The notes: generated by a model not told the origin, from the sequence alone. A stretch of 64,000 nucleotides of DNA from Polyangiaceae bacterium (GCA_009780955.1 WQZB01000013.1:1-64000), one strand, 5' to 3'. Shown: positions 1 through 8,686, counted from the first letter of the stretch. Made by a program: numbers and translations.

Positions 1-123
1 AAAGTCCGTTTTGGGATCGGCGAATGCCGGCCGGGCCATGACTCAACACCTAGCACACAAACGTTCGGTCCCTGGCTGGCCAGGCGGGAAATTATCCGCG
101 TCACTTGCGAGACGGAGTACTAG

Positions 124-470
124 CCTCATTGTCGTTGGGGTTGGCCATGGCCCCGGACGCTCGTAACGTCGCGGAACGAAGCCGCTACGCGGCGGCTGTT
201 GTTGTCGGTGGCGGCATTCCTCGGCAAGTCGGTGTTCGAGGCGGAGCGAGACGACGTGCGGGCCTATGTGGACGCACAAGCCGGCAACGGGAAAAGCGCC
301 GCGCAGAGGAGGAACCAGATTTGCGCGCTTCTGTTTCTCTTCCGACGGACGCTCGGTCGGCCGGAGTGCGTGTCGTTTCTCAAGCTGCCCAAGGTCCATC
401 ATGCGCTGCCGACGGTGCTCAGCGTCGAGGAGGTCAACATGCTGCTGCGCGCGATTCGCTCGCTTCCTTG
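124..470 (+). pseudogene. Tyrosine recombinase (integrase) N-terminal fragment
   Basis: The plus-strand frame starting after a TAG at 121 reads as the core-binding (SAM-like) domain of a tyrosine recombinase of the integron/XerC-like group. It contains AERDDVRAYVDAQ, RRNQICALLFLFRRTLGRP and LPTVLSVEEVNMLLRAI, which match the usual helices and the start of the catalytic domain (VLT.EEV..LL). After about position 470 the similarity stops, and none of the R..HxxR..Y catalytic residues follow, so no active enzyme can be made. There is no convincing start codon upstream. It is a remnant of a mobile element and helps mark 0-3 kb as accessory DNA. The family call is by motif recognition, not by a database search. 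Confidence 0.6.
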
Positions 471-630
471 CGATTCGGTGCGAATTCGCCATAGCCTGCC
501 AGCGCCTCACGCGCTGTCGCCGCCTCGCCGCTCCGGGCTTCGTTCCGCCGCGTTTCGTCGGTGGCCTATGCATGACTGCCAATGTCTACGCACCGACGAA
601 ACGCTCACAACACCATGGGGCATATCGATC
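471..630. other. Non-coding stretch after the integrase remnant
   Basis: Open frames exist here on both strands, but none shows a recognisable domain, a ribosome binding site or coherent codon usage. I see decayed sequence between the recombinase fragment and the tandem repeat that follows. Confidence 0.4.
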
Positions 631-801
631 GGTTGCGACCAGCGTCATCAACCCCTCGGGCATCCAGGGGGTCGGTTGGAACCGACCTTTTCATGCCTCC
701 GGGCATCCGAAGGGTCGGTTGGAACCGACATTTTCATGCCACTGGGCATTCGTGGGTCAGTCGCAACCAGCTTTTTCAAGCCCCCGGGCATCCGTAGGGT
801 C
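631..801. repeat. Four-copy tandem repeat, unit about 43 bp
   Basis: Four head-to-tail units occupy 631-673, 674-716, 717-758 and 759-801. Each carries a ggttg(g/c)(a)aacc-like start, a TTTTCATGCC-like middle and an end close to GGGCATCCGNAGGGTC. The unit length is not a multiple of three and one unit lacks a base, so the open frames that cross it are unlikely to be genes. It resembles a minisatellite-type array beside a mobile-element remnant. Confidence 0.8.
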
Positions 802-850
802 AGTCGCCCTCAATCCATTTGCGTCATTCGCGTGCGCATCTTCCGCCACG

Positions 851-1152
851 TCAGTTCCGAGGCGCATCGTGCGCGATTCGATAGTCGCCAAACATGACGG
901 ACAAATCGTCCGCGATCACACTCATGCCGCCATCTGCGAGAAGCGCAAGATGCAGCGCGTTCAGATCATCGCTGATTGTGTCGAGCGCACCGGTAGCGAA
1001 AGAAATGTGTAGACAGCCATCTATCTGATGCGCTTCTGCGCCGCCGTCAATGTTTTTCTTCGCATGGCCAAAGCCAATTTGTTTGCCGCCGCCTTCTCAA
1101 TTGCCGACACCACGTCGGCTTTGACCCGAGACTTCTTTGGTGCGCGTTTCAC
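851..1152 (-). pseudogene. Small unknown gene with a frameshift, third in the toxin cassette
   Basis: A GTG start at 1152 overlaps the TGA stop of the upstream immunity gene (GTGA), as in translationally coupled genes. The reading begins VKRAPKKSRVKADVVSAIEK. Near 1090 the convincing frame changes: the second frame (to TGA at 851-853) reads IGFGHAKKNIDGGAEAHQID, then LHISFATGALDTISDDLNAL, and ends in DYRIAHDAPRN. The join lies in a G/C-rich run (ggcggcggcaaac), a typical place for a one-base indel or an assembly error. The 302-bp length fits one frameshift in a gene of about 100 codons. I do not recognise the family; by position it could be a second immunity or accessory gene. Confidence 0.4.
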
Positions 1153-1481
1153 ACTTGCCGGTCGCGGCCGTCGCAGAATAACGCATACCGTTCGAGTGCG
1201 TCGATGAGCCATTCGGTGGGCAGCTCGCATGTGCGCTCGGGCTCTTCCCATGTGGCGATAAGCTTTGTGGTTTCGCCGTTCGCGTAGATGGTGAGCGCAT
1301 TTCCAACACCGCCCCAGCGCTTGGAGGGATCGCCCCCAAGCGCACGAAGCCCCGCTAGCACATAACGCGTACCAGCAGCCGTCTCACCCTCGACGGTCAA
1401 AAAGATACCAACGAGGTCATAGGGCGGGTCAACGGTAACGGGATCGAATTTGGATTCGGGATGAAAATGAAGGGTCAACAT
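1149..1481 (-). CDS. Probable immunity protein for the adjacent EndoU toxin
   Basis: This 110-residue cytosolic protein begins 3 bp after the stop of the EndoU toxin gene on the same strand, the usual order in polymorphic toxin cassettes. It has no signal peptide or membrane segment. It contains PYDLVGIFLTVEGETAAGT, a GGDPSKRWGGVGN loop and an acidic C-terminal half (EEPERTCELPTEWLIDALE), which suits binding to a basic nuclease domain. I recognise no named family, so the role rests on gene order and size. The downstream frameshifted gene overlaps its stop codon by 4 bp. Confidence 0.6.
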   Translation of the reverse strand: MLTLHFHPESKFDPVTVDPPYDLVGIFLTVEGETAAGTRYVLAGLRALGGDPSKRWGGVGNALTIYANGETTKLIATWEEPERTCELPTEWLIDALERYALFCDGRDRQV

Positions 1482-1484
1482 CGC

Positions 1485-2612
1485 TTACATCCTTGGATAA
1501 GCGGTAATGATTTCGCCGGATGCACTAACGGTTCCTTCGATCTCAATACCGGAGCTGGAAGTACCCCGCCAGCGGTTCCCAACAGTAGGCTTGCTATTCG
1601 CGTATGCCTCTTGAATGGCAGATTCAACTTGTGCCTTGTCCCAGTGGTCCGGGAAAAAGGTGGATGCTGGGTCCTTTTCAACCCACTGGCCCGTTTGTGG
1701 ATTCTTGATCTCCACTTTTGCCCTATAAACGCCTTGTGTGTTCGGGCCATCGAGAATCTGTTTAACCTTTGCATTTTCGTTTTCGCAACCCTTCCCCCTC
1801 CAATGAAAACCAACGGCCTCGCCTTTTTCATTGATTCCGCCATTGAGAATATGGTCAAGGTCAATACGTGGTTTGCCATCCGGTGAAACCGGCTTGGCAA
1901 CAGGCGCAGCTCCTCTCGACATGAGAATGCCCGCGCCAACGGCGAGCGCGCCCGCAGTGACCACCGTTTGCGCGCCTGCAGCCGCAAGGGGCACTGCCAC
2001 TTCCGATGCTGCGCCGCCGCTTCCGCCTTCGACGGCAACGCCAGCACCAACCCCTGCAAGGCCCGCCGCGCCGGTAACCACGGCTCCAACCATTTGGCCG
2101 GCACCGTATGCGTATTTGTCTTCTTTTGTGCCCACTCTATCGACGACAGCATCGATTCCGAGTTGTGCCACCGCACCTGGTGGGCCAAGCGCCCCGCTCA
2201 CAACACTTGTGACCAGCCCGATCTCTCCCATGACTTGCGCGTGATGGTCTTGCGCCAAGCTGTCAAATTCTTTGACTCCTGGGATGGCTTCCGGAATTTT
2301 TCGGAGTAATTCTCCAGATTTATTGAGTAATTCTTTCGACTTTTTGTGTAAGTCGACTGGATTGTAAATGGGGAGGGTGGAAGGCGAGTTGGGTGGAATG
2401 GTTGACAGCTGCGCGTTGACCATGGCGGTGATGTCGGCACCGAACTGCTCGTCCATCGCCTTCGATGGCTCGGGCAGCGGGGGCGGCTCGGCCCGGCGAG
2501 CGACCGAGTTGACGGCTTCTTTTGCTTTTGAAATGGCGTTGTGGGCTCCTTCTTCAGCTTGGGTAAAGGTTTCGCGAGCACGTAATGAAACGGAGTCGAT
2601 CCAATTGCTCAT
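1485..2612 (-). CDS. Polymorphic toxin with C-terminal EndoU-type RNase domain
   Basis: The 375-residue protein ends in a domain (about 250-375) matching the bacterial EndoU nuclease family: DLDHILNGGINEKGEAVGFH with two conserved His (254 and 270), then STFFPDHW, GNRWRGTSSSGIEIEGTV and a terminal ITAYP. EndoU toxins cleave RNA, often tRNA, in a competitor cell. Residues 1-120 are polar and helical with a proline-rich patch (AEPPPLPEP). Residues 125-240 are Gly/Ala-rich with hydrophobic stretches and GALGPPGAVAQ, like the pre-toxin regions of injected effectors. There is no Sec signal, Rhs core, PAAR or filamentous repeat, so delivery probably depends on another system such as a type VI or phage-like injector; that is inference. 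A probable immunity gene follows directly. Codon use is looser than in neighbouring housekeeping genes. Confidence 0.8.
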   Translation of the reverse strand: MSNWIDSVSLRARETFTQAEEGAHNAISKAKEAVNSVARRAEPPPLPEPSKAMDEQFGADITAMVNAQLSTIPPNSPSTLPIYNPVDLHKKSKELLNKSGELLRKIPEAIPGVKEFDSLAQDHHAQVMGEIGLVTSVVSGALGPPGAVAQLGIDAVVDRVGTKEDKYAYGAGQMVGAVVTGAAGLAGVGAGVAVEGGSGGAASEVAVPLAAAGAQTVVTAGALAVGAGILMSRGAAPVAKPVSPDGKPRIDLDHILNGGINEKGEAVGFHWRGKGCENENAKVKQILDGPNTQGVYRAKVEIKNPQTGQWVEKDPASTFFPDHWDKAQVESAIQEAYANSKPTVGNRWRGTSSSGIEIEGTVSASGEIITAYPRM

Positions 2613-3026
2613 GACGGCTTAAGTCGGCCGCTTTCGACGCGAGTTGCGTCGATGAACCAAAAATCGTCAGGCGCTCGTTATCAATTCAGTAACGTCACAA
2701 TATTGCAGTGAGCATGCACCGGACCTGCGCACAGCTACTTCCGCATGGGCGGAGCGCCGTACTTTTCCGCCGGCGCAAAACGCGCTCCGCCGGCATCGCC
2801 AAGACGGGGCGAGACTGCAACAGATGCCGTTGGCCACGGCTCGCGCACGATCTCGAAGCGCCCGTAATCAAAGGGCATACCTGGCGCCGTGGCCACACGA
2901 ACGATGCGTTCGCGCTCGCCCTGTTCCTTCAACGTCAGCGCGCGATGATGGCAAAGGGGATTGTCGCCGATCTTGCCGAAATCACTCGGTTAGGCACGAG
3001 TGCTAAGGGCTCTCGCTGGCGCAGGG
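2613..3026. other. Intergenic stretch with repeat end and gene remnant
   Basis: This 414-bp stretch separates the toxin gene from tamB. At 2626-2646 it holds ccgctttcgacgcgag, a degenerate copy of the terminal repeat found elsewhere in the window (family B). At 2735-2989 a minus-strand frame looks coded but lacks a start (separate entry). I see no intact gene in it. Confidence 0.5.
2735..2989 (-). pseudogene. Possible 3' remnant of an unknown gene
   Basis: On the minus strand the frame opened by a TAA at 2990-2992 reads FGKIGDNPLCHHRALTLKEQ, then APGMPFDYGRFEIVREPWP, and ends APAEKYGAPPMRK. The composition and codon use look like a real protein C-terminus, but there is no ATG or GTG in frame and the reading starts just after the end of tamB. 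It may be a truncated gene left by a rearrangement; a TTG at 2932 could also start a 65-residue protein. I do not recognise it. Confidence 0.3.
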
Positions 3027-6000
3027 CTAATTGAATTCGAAGCGCCAGCGGAGATCGACACCAAAATTTCCTACGTTGCTAAACGATGTGGTGTTCATGC
3101 GATCGTACGATGGTTCAACGGTGAACGAACGATTAAGACGCCACTCGATGCTCGATCGAAGCTGAGGATCTTCCGACAAGCCGCTCGTGATGCGCGCCCG
3201 CACATTTTCTGTCAGGCGGCGGCCAACTGTGATGTTTGGCTCGACGCGCCCGGTAATCGGTGAGTACGCCGTACCTGTTCGGAAGTCATCGATCACGGGA
3301 ATAACCTGCTTTACCGCTCGATCGACTCCGCTCACGGTTCCAATCGCCTCGAACGCAGCGCTCGCGTACACCGAGCCCGCGCGCACTTGATCGACTTCCG
3401 CACGTGTCAGGCCGATGGTCAGGAGAAAAAAAATGTCCTCACGGCTCAACGCCGGATCGCTCGTCATGTCGATGGAGAGCTCTTCGAGATCGCCGTAAGC
3501 ATGCAGCGTGATGCGCCACAGATTTCCGCCGCTGCCTCCGCTCGAAAGGGTGCCAACACCAGCGGCAGCACCCGAAGCGCCGCCTGCGGCCGATCCGCCC
3601 GTAGCAAGCGTGCTGTAGCGCCGATAATCGGTCACGGCAACGACGTCGACATGCGGAACGATGCGTGTCGGATCGTCGAAGCGTATCTGTGCCGTACGTA
3701 TGTCGAAATCGTTGGCGAATACACGGAAATGTCCGCCAGGCAACGCGCTGAGTTCACCGCGCAGGCCGATGCGCTGGTTGGTGCCGGAGACGTGAATGCC
3801 GTGCGAGTCAATCCGCAATTGCGTTTCAACGAGGTTGTTGCGGATGCGCAGCGGCGAGCTTGCGCGCACATCGAAGCCAAAGGCGACGACATCGAGCGAA
3901 GGATCATAAGACTCGACCACGGTGCGTTTCGTGCGGCCTCGCAAATCCGTCAGGTTGAGGGAGAAAGGCTTGTTCGCGTCGAACGACTTGATGTCGACAT
4001 ACCCACCAACGAAAGGCAGCCGGCCCACGGCCGTCGTGGCGCGGGGGTTCTCCGTCACCTCGAGATTCGCGTCGAGCGTAGCCCTTACCCCTTCAACGGG
4101 TGTAAAATACAAGTTTCGCGCGGTGACGTTGGCTACGGCGACACCGAGCGCGCCTTCGTGGATGGGCATTCGAGCCGTGGCGCTGACGTCGCCGCCGAGC
4201 ATTTTTCCTTTTGCGCGTGTCACGCGAGCCTCGTTTTCGTCGACCACGGCGTCGACGTCGACCTCGGTGATGCCGCCGGGAAGGCCTTTGATGGCGAACT
4301 CGCCCGCACGAACCTTGAGCTGACCGTCGAACTGCGGGCTCATCGCCTTGCCGCCAAGGCGCACCTTGCCGCTCAAGGTGCCTTGTGCACGCGACAGGCG
4401 CGGGACGACACCCACCAGAACGCCGAGATCGATCGGCGAAAGCTCCGCGTCGAGCGAAAGTTCGGCTCCGCGTGTTACTTGTTTTACCGCACCGTTGATT
4501 GAGAACGCGCCTTTGAGACCGTTCGGTGCCGTGATTTCGAAGGTCAATGCAGGCACCGTGAGCACGTCGCCCGTGAGGGAAAGCGCACCGAGCTGGGAGC
4601 GCAATTCGAGCTGCTCGCCGCCGCGCGTAACGCGTATTTCCTTTGGGGTGAAAACTGCTTTGGCGTGCGCCAGATCGCTCGTGGCAATGCGCTCGAGAAC
4701 GAGATCACCAGAAACTTCGCCGCCGAAGGGTGATTCAGCCGCGCCGGGTTCGTCGCTTTGGTCGGTCGCCACGTTCGCCACGGTCGCGAATGCCCTGCCG
4801 ACGGGTCCGAGATCGAAGCGAACCATCTCGACACGCCCCGCAATGACCGGCGCTTTCTGTCGTGTCATGGTCAACCCGTCAAGATTCACCTGGCCGCCGA
4901 AAAGCGCGCCAGAAACGGCAATGGCACCTTGCACGGATGTATCATACATATAAGCTTCTTTGTCGAACGGGGCTGTGACTGGCCCACCGCACGCGGTCTT
5001 TCCGACAATCTTCGGTGGCTCTGGCTTGTGCGTGAAAGCAACGTGGAGATCAGACCCGCCGAAAGGGGCACCGCGAATGCGCAAAGGCGTGAGGTTCACG
5101 TCGGCGTCGACAGCAAAGGCGTCCACCGTGCCTGTGAGACGTGCAACGCCGGAGGCTGACCCTTCAAGCCCCGCAGCCGATGGACCAAGGAGGTCGGCGC
5201 GCGCGAGCGGAAGCCCTTGCAACACGAAACTGCCTCGCATGTTGCCACCGCGGTGGATGAACACCGAGCCCAAAACCGAGCCGATGGCCACCCTGCCCTG
5301 CTTTTTGACTTTGGAGAGCGAGAGCGATCGCACGTCGATGTCGGCGCCGTAAATTCCGGCCTGCCGATCGCTCCAGCGATAGTCGAAATCGGCAACGCCT
5401 TCGTCAAACTTCTCGCCGTTGAGGAGCAGATCTCGGCCCGTGGTTGTCGCCGACACATCGACGTAACCGCCTTTGCACGCGTCGTCTGGGCCGCCGAGCG
5501 CGACGTGAACGCGCGCGCTCGTGCCGAGCACACCGCCGAGATCCGCAAATCGAGGATCGTCGTCAAACTTGAAGACGGACAAGAAATCGCGAACATCGAG
5601 GTTGCTCGATGTAACTTGCGCGTCGAGCACCATGGTGGCAGCAGTGCCAAAGTCGAGACGGCCCGTTGGCATCTCGTAGGTGCTGCTGCCCTTCTGCGCA
5701 TGCACATCGGTGAAACTCACCACCTCCTTGTCGAGGTGCTCAACGAGCACATGTGCCTCGGTAATGTTGCCGAAGGCGATCTCATTGGGTTTGTCGCCCA
5801 AGGTATAATTTTGGACGCTGAAATCACCGGCAATGCGTAGATCCCCAAATGGCCCCGTCACCGTGCCTTTTGCCTGTGCAATGCCGCCCATGGCCACACT
5901 GCCGATGGGAGAGATATCTCCGAGGTTGATCTTGGCATCCGCAACCTCTACGCGCAAAACCTCGTGGAAACCCAGCGAGACGAGCACGCCGCTGACCACG

Positions 6001-7547
6001 CCGCGAGCCGTGGTCACCGTGCAATTCTGGAAATCGATGGCTTGTGGGCGGAGCGCGATCTTGCCTTTGATGGTGTTGTCGCCCACGCCGATGGCGCGCG
6101 TGCGGTTCTTGTCATCGACCGGTGCATCGTAAACCGCAAAGTTGGTCGTGTGCGCGACGAAGTCGCCGTCGAGTTTCAAGTTGTCGAGCGTGCCGTGGAT
6201 GCCCGTTGCATGAACCTCCTTGAGATCCCAAGTTACGTGCGGTGATTGCGATACGCCGAGATCGCGCATGAGCGAGGTGAAGTTGACATCGCGAACATCG
6301 ATGTTCGCTTTGAGAGGAATGCCTTTGGCAAGCGGGCGCACCTCGATATCGCGAATGTCGGCAACGCCGTCGGCGATTTGAATGCGGGTCAGTGCACTCG
6401 TGACAACACCTTGTTTGACGGAGAAATCGCTTTTGATGGTGCGTGCAAAATGGTAGCGACCAATGCTGATTCCTTCGGCTTCGAGGTGCCCAATCACATC
6501 GGGAATGGGTGCGCCAGGTGCATAGTGCAAATCAGCATCGACCGAGACCCAGCCGTCCACTTCGGGCGCGCCTGCAAACCGATCGAGCAATGCGAGCGGG
6601 GCTCGCACCATCGCATGGCCGTCAAGGTAAGGGATGTCGCCTTTCGATGAAGGCATGGCAACCGTCAAGTGCCCAAGCGACAAGTCAAAATTACGCTTGT
6701 CGTCTCTGTCAAGGTTGCAATTGAGCGACGTTCCCTGTGCCGAATCGAGATCCACGGCGCCATGGGCCGACAAGCGCCGAACGACGATGCGCGAGGGCTC
6801 GATGCGCGCCCGACCATCGATTCGGCAGAACACGTCCTCGTCGACGGCGAACTTTCCTTCCTTCGGCTCGAGCATGCGAACCACATCGGAGCGTGCTTCA
6901 GCAACGCGAACGGCAACCTCGAATGCTGCCGCGCCGTGGCCGTCGTCGTCGATCGTGACGTCGGCATCGATTTCCTTGGCGTGCGCATGCACGCCGTCGA
7001 TGTCAATGTCGACGTCGGCGTCGCTCGCGGAGACAACCGAAATGGGCGGACGTTTCATTGGTCCGGTACCTTTCGACTCGGGCAGATTGAGCGTCAGGTT
7101 CTGGAGCTTTCCATTTCGCATCACCACGCGCACACGCGGCTCTTCCATCTCGATCTGATCGATTGTGATCTTTCCTGAAAGAAGGCCAAAAAGTTTGGGG
7201 CGCACCGTGACATGTCGCGCGGTAAGGAAAGGGCCGCCGTCGTCAGTCGAAGCAACCCGCAAGTTGCGCAGCGAAACCGCGAGCGGCCACAAGTCGACGA
7301 AAAGCTCATAGTTTGCGTCGATGCCGAGACCGGAGACGATCGCTGCGCGCGTTTCGCGCGTGGCTATGCTGCGGGCCCACTTGGTTTGCACAACGAGAGC
7401 GATCGATGCCGGCAAGATCCCAACCACGGCGAAGATCGCACATATGACGCGCGCCACGAGCCTGCCCCAATCGCGACGGTTGCGACGATTGCGACGCCGC
7501 ACGGGCGGGAGCGGAGGGAGTGAGGAACCAATACTTGGCGAATGCAT
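3027..7547 (-). CDS. tamB: TamB-like translocation and assembly module protein
   Basis: This protein of 1506 residues bridges the inner and outer membranes in the AsmA/TamB family, which moves lipids or assembles proteins between the membranes. An N-terminal anchor follows a basic start: RRNRRNRRDWGRL, then LVARVICAIFAVVGILPASI. The long middle consists of repeating beta-strand segments with few cysteines. The C-terminal third matches the DUF490/TamB domain, including DPALSREDIFFLLTIGLTR and the terminal VDLRWRFEFN with an aromatic end. No tamA (BamA-like partner) lies beside it in this window. It is divergent from trmH across about 100 bp. The length is within the usual family range. Confidence 0.85.
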   Translation of the reverse strand: MHSPSIGSSLPPLPPVRRRNRRNRRDWGRLVARVICAIFAVVGILPASIALVVQTKWARSIATRETRAAIVSGLGIDANYELFVDLWPLAVSLRNLRVASTDDGGPFLTARHVTVRPKLFGLLSGKITIDQIEMEEPRVRVVMRNGKLQNLTLNLPESKGTGPMKRPPISVVSASDADVDIDIDGVHAHAKEIDADVTIDDDGHGAAAFEVAVRVAEARSDVVRMLEPKEGKFAVDEDVFCRIDGRARIEPSRIVVRRLSAHGAVDLDSAQGTSLNCNLDRDDKRNFDLSLGHLTVAMPSSKGDIPYLDGHAMVRAPLALLDRFAGAPEVDGWVSVDADLHYAPGAPIPDVIGHLEAEGISIGRYHFARTIKSDFSVKQGVVTSALTRIQIADGVADIRDIEVRPLAKGIPLKANIDVRDVNFTSLMRDLGVSQSPHVTWDLKEVHATGIHGTLDNLKLDGDFVAHTTNFAVYDAPVDDKNRTRAIGVGDNTIKGKIALRPQAIDFQNCTVTTARGVVSGVLVSLGFHEVLRVEVADAKINLGDISPIGSVAMGGIAQAKGTVTGPFGDLRIAGDFSVQNYTLGDKPNEIAFGNITEAHVLVEHLDKEVVSFTDVHAQKGSSTYEMPTGRLDFGTAATMVLDAQVTSSNLDVRDFLSVFKFDDDPRFADLGGVLGTSARVHVALGGPDDACKGGYVDVSATTTGRDLLLNGEKFDEGVADFDYRWSDRQAGIYGADIDVRSLSLSKVKKQGRVAIGSVLGSVFIHRGGNMRGSFVLQGLPLARADLLGPSAAGLEGSASGVARLTGTVDAFAVDADVNLTPLRIRGAPFGGSDLHVAFTHKPEPPKIVGKTACGGPVTAPFDKEAYMYDTSVQGAIAVSGALFGGQVNLDGLTMTRQKAPVIAGRVEMVRFDLGPVGRAFATVANVATDQSDEPGAAESPFGGEVSGDLVLERIATSDLAHAKAVFTPKEIRVTRGGEQLELRSQLGALSLTGDVLTVPALTFEITAPNGLKGAFSINGAVKQVTRGAELSLDAELSPIDLGVLVGVVPRLSRAQGTLSGKVRLGGKAMSPQFDGQLKVRAGEFAIKGLPGGITEVDVDAVVDENEARVTRAKGKMLGGDVSATARMPIHEGALGVAVANVTARNLYFTPVEGVRATLDANLEVTENPRATTAVGRLPFVGGYVDIKSFDANKPFSLNLTDLRGRTKRTVVESYDPSLDVVAFGFDVRASSPLRIRNNLVETQLRIDSHGIHVSGTNQRIGLRGELSALPGGHFRVFANDFDIRTAQIRFDDPTRIVPHVDVVAVTDYRRYSTLATGGSAAGGASGAAAGVGTLSSGGSGGNLWRITLHAYGDLEELSIDMTSDPALSREDIFFLLTIGLTRAEVDQVRAGSVYASAAFEAIGTVSGVDRAVKQVIPVIDDFRTGTAYSPITGRVEPNITVGRRLTENVRARITSGLSEDPQLRSSIEWRLNRSFTVEPSYDRMNTTSFSNVGNFGVDLRWRFEFN

Positions 7548-7573
7548 CAGACGAAGCGACCGGTGAAGAGCAT

Positions 7574-7599
7574 AATTTTAGTCGGCGCCGCCTAAAATT
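7574..7599. promoter_or_regulatory. Inverted repeat in the tamB/trmH divergent region
   Basis: An 8-bp perfect arm pair, AATTTTAG and CTAAAATT, flanks a GC-rich centre (tcggcgccgc, itself nearly palindromic). It sits between two divergent genes, where a regulator could bind, but it could equally be a small hairpin. No regulator gene is adjacent. Confidence 0.3.
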
Positions 7600-7647
7600 G
7601 CCCGTTTCCGGAGCCCTTTCGACTACGAATGCCGCTGCGTAGAAACT

Positions 7648-8355
7648 ATGAGACGTGGCACCAAAGGGATGATCCCCGGCAACAAGCTTGTTCCGCCGCT
7701 CGTCGCACGCGCCGAAAGACTTGCGCCCGAGCAAGTCATCGCGCTGCTCGAACCTTTCGTGCTGCCACGGCGACGCGAGCGGCTTTGTGCCATGCTCGAC
7801 AAGCGACTGTCGAGCGTGCAGGTCCTTTTCGACGCGCCTCATGATCCGCACAATGGCGCGGCAGTGGTTCGCTCGTGCGAAGCTTTCGGCGTGCAGTTCG
7901 TCCACGTCGTCGAGCGCGGTGAGTCGTTCCTCGCATCCCCCACCGTCACGCGTGGCTCGGAAAAATGGATAGACTTGCGTGCGTGGACAACCAGCGGCGA
8001 TGCCATCGAGCACTTGCGCGCCCAGGGCCTCGAGCTTGTCGCAGCGCACCCCGACGGTGAGCTTTCACCTCTCGATCTCACCGGCATTCCGCGACTTGCG
8101 ATCGTTATTGGAAACGAGCACGACGGGATCGCGGTCGACCTTGCACGAGCGTGCAACCGTCGCGTTCGCGTGCCAATGCGCGGCTTCGTCGAGAGCCTGA
8201 ACGTCAGCGTGAGCGCCGCGGTTTTGCTCGCGCAAGCAACACTCGGGCGGCAGGGCGACTTGTCGGAAACCGACCGGCGCCGGCTTTATGCTCGCGGCTT
8301 GTATTTCTCCGTGGCCAAAGCCGAACAGATCCTCACCGAGCACTTCCCATTGTAG
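7648..8355 (+). CDS. trmH: tRNA/rRNA 2'-O-methyltransferase, TrmH (SpoU) family
   Basis: The 235-residue protein is a SPOUT-class methyltransferase that puts a methyl group on ribose 2'-OH of RNA, most likely Gm18 of tRNA. The three SpoU motifs are clear: HNGAAVVRSCEAFGV (motif 1, although the usual Asn is part of HN), AIVIGNEHDGIA (motif 2) and VPMRGFVESLNVSVSAAVLL (motif 3, knot and SAM site). The C-terminal LYARGLYFSVAKAEQIL resembles the TrmH-specific tail rather than the larger RlmB type. ATG at 7648 is chosen; ATG at 7669 is the alternative. A GTAGGGGCG repeat starts directly after the stop codon. Confidence 0.85.
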   Translation: MRRGTKGMIPGNKLVPPLVARAERLAPEQVIALLEPFVLPRRRERLCAMLDKRLSSVQVLFDAPHDPHNGAAVVRSCEAFGVQFVHVVERGESFLASPTVTRGSEKWIDLRAWTTSGDAIEHLRAQGLELVAAHPDGELSPLDLTGIPRLAIVIGNEHDGIAVDLARACNRRVRVPMRGFVESLNVSVSAAVLLAQATLGRQGDLSETDRRRLYARGLYFSVAKAEQILTEHFPL

Positions 8356-8356
8356 G

Positions 8357-8422
8357 GTAGGGGCGCGATTCATCGCGCCCTCGGGAAATGCCACGGTCGG
8401 GCGCCATGAATGGCGCCCCTAC
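8357..8422. repeat. GTAGGGGCG palindromic repeat, copy 1
   Basis: A 66-bp element runs from GTAGGGGCGCGATTCATCGC to ATGAATGGCGCCCCTAC with inverted ends. The copy at 27782-27848 shares its outer sequence and differs in the middle. It lies in the short convergent gap between trmH and the glutaredoxin gene, where its hairpins could also end transcription. Confidence 0.85.
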
Positions 8423-8428
8423 GAATTT

Positions 8429-8686
8429 TCACGCCAGCTTTTTTGCCAACTCACCCGACTGATCGAGCTCGCGCAGATCGTCGAACCCGCCAACGGGCTC
8501 ACCTTTGATAAAGATTTGCGGCACGGTGCGCCGGCCGCCAGTGGCTTGCACGAGCCACGCGCGCTTGTCGGGATCGCTCGTGACGTCAACCTCTTCGAAG
8601 GCAATGCCGCGGTCTTTCAAAAATGCTTTGGCACCAACGCAATACGGACAAACCCGAGTGGAATAAACAGTGACATCAGCGCTCAT
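8429..8686 (-). CDS. grxC: Glutaredoxin (GrxC-type)
   Basis: The 85-residue cytosolic thiol-disulfide oxidoreductase has the redox-active CPYC motif in VYSTRVCPYCVGAKAFL. It also has the cis-proline TVPQIF and the glutathione-binding GGFDDL segment. The ATG at 8686 gives a protein of normal glutaredoxin size; the open frame extends upstream, but the extra 52 residues have no glutaredoxin features. It faces trmH and is divergent from the clpB-like gene. Confidence 0.9.
   Translation of the reverse strand: MSADVTVYSTRVCPYCVGAKAFLKDRGIAFEEVDVTSDPDKRAWLVQATGGRRTVPQIFIKGEPVGGFDDLRELDQSGELAKKLA

Noticed and set aside
43-582. Minus-strand frame of 179 codons opposite the integrase fragment
   Set aside because: It is an Arg/Pro-rich, low-information reading opposite a recognisable recombinase fragment and lacks any domain.
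582-797. Plus-strand 71-codon frame through the 43-bp repeat
   Set aside because: The unit length is not a multiple of three and repeats change the peptide phase, so it is not a repeat protein.
631-801. Possible CRISPR array
   Set aside because: The repeat units are contiguous with no unique spacers, so it is a tandem repeat.
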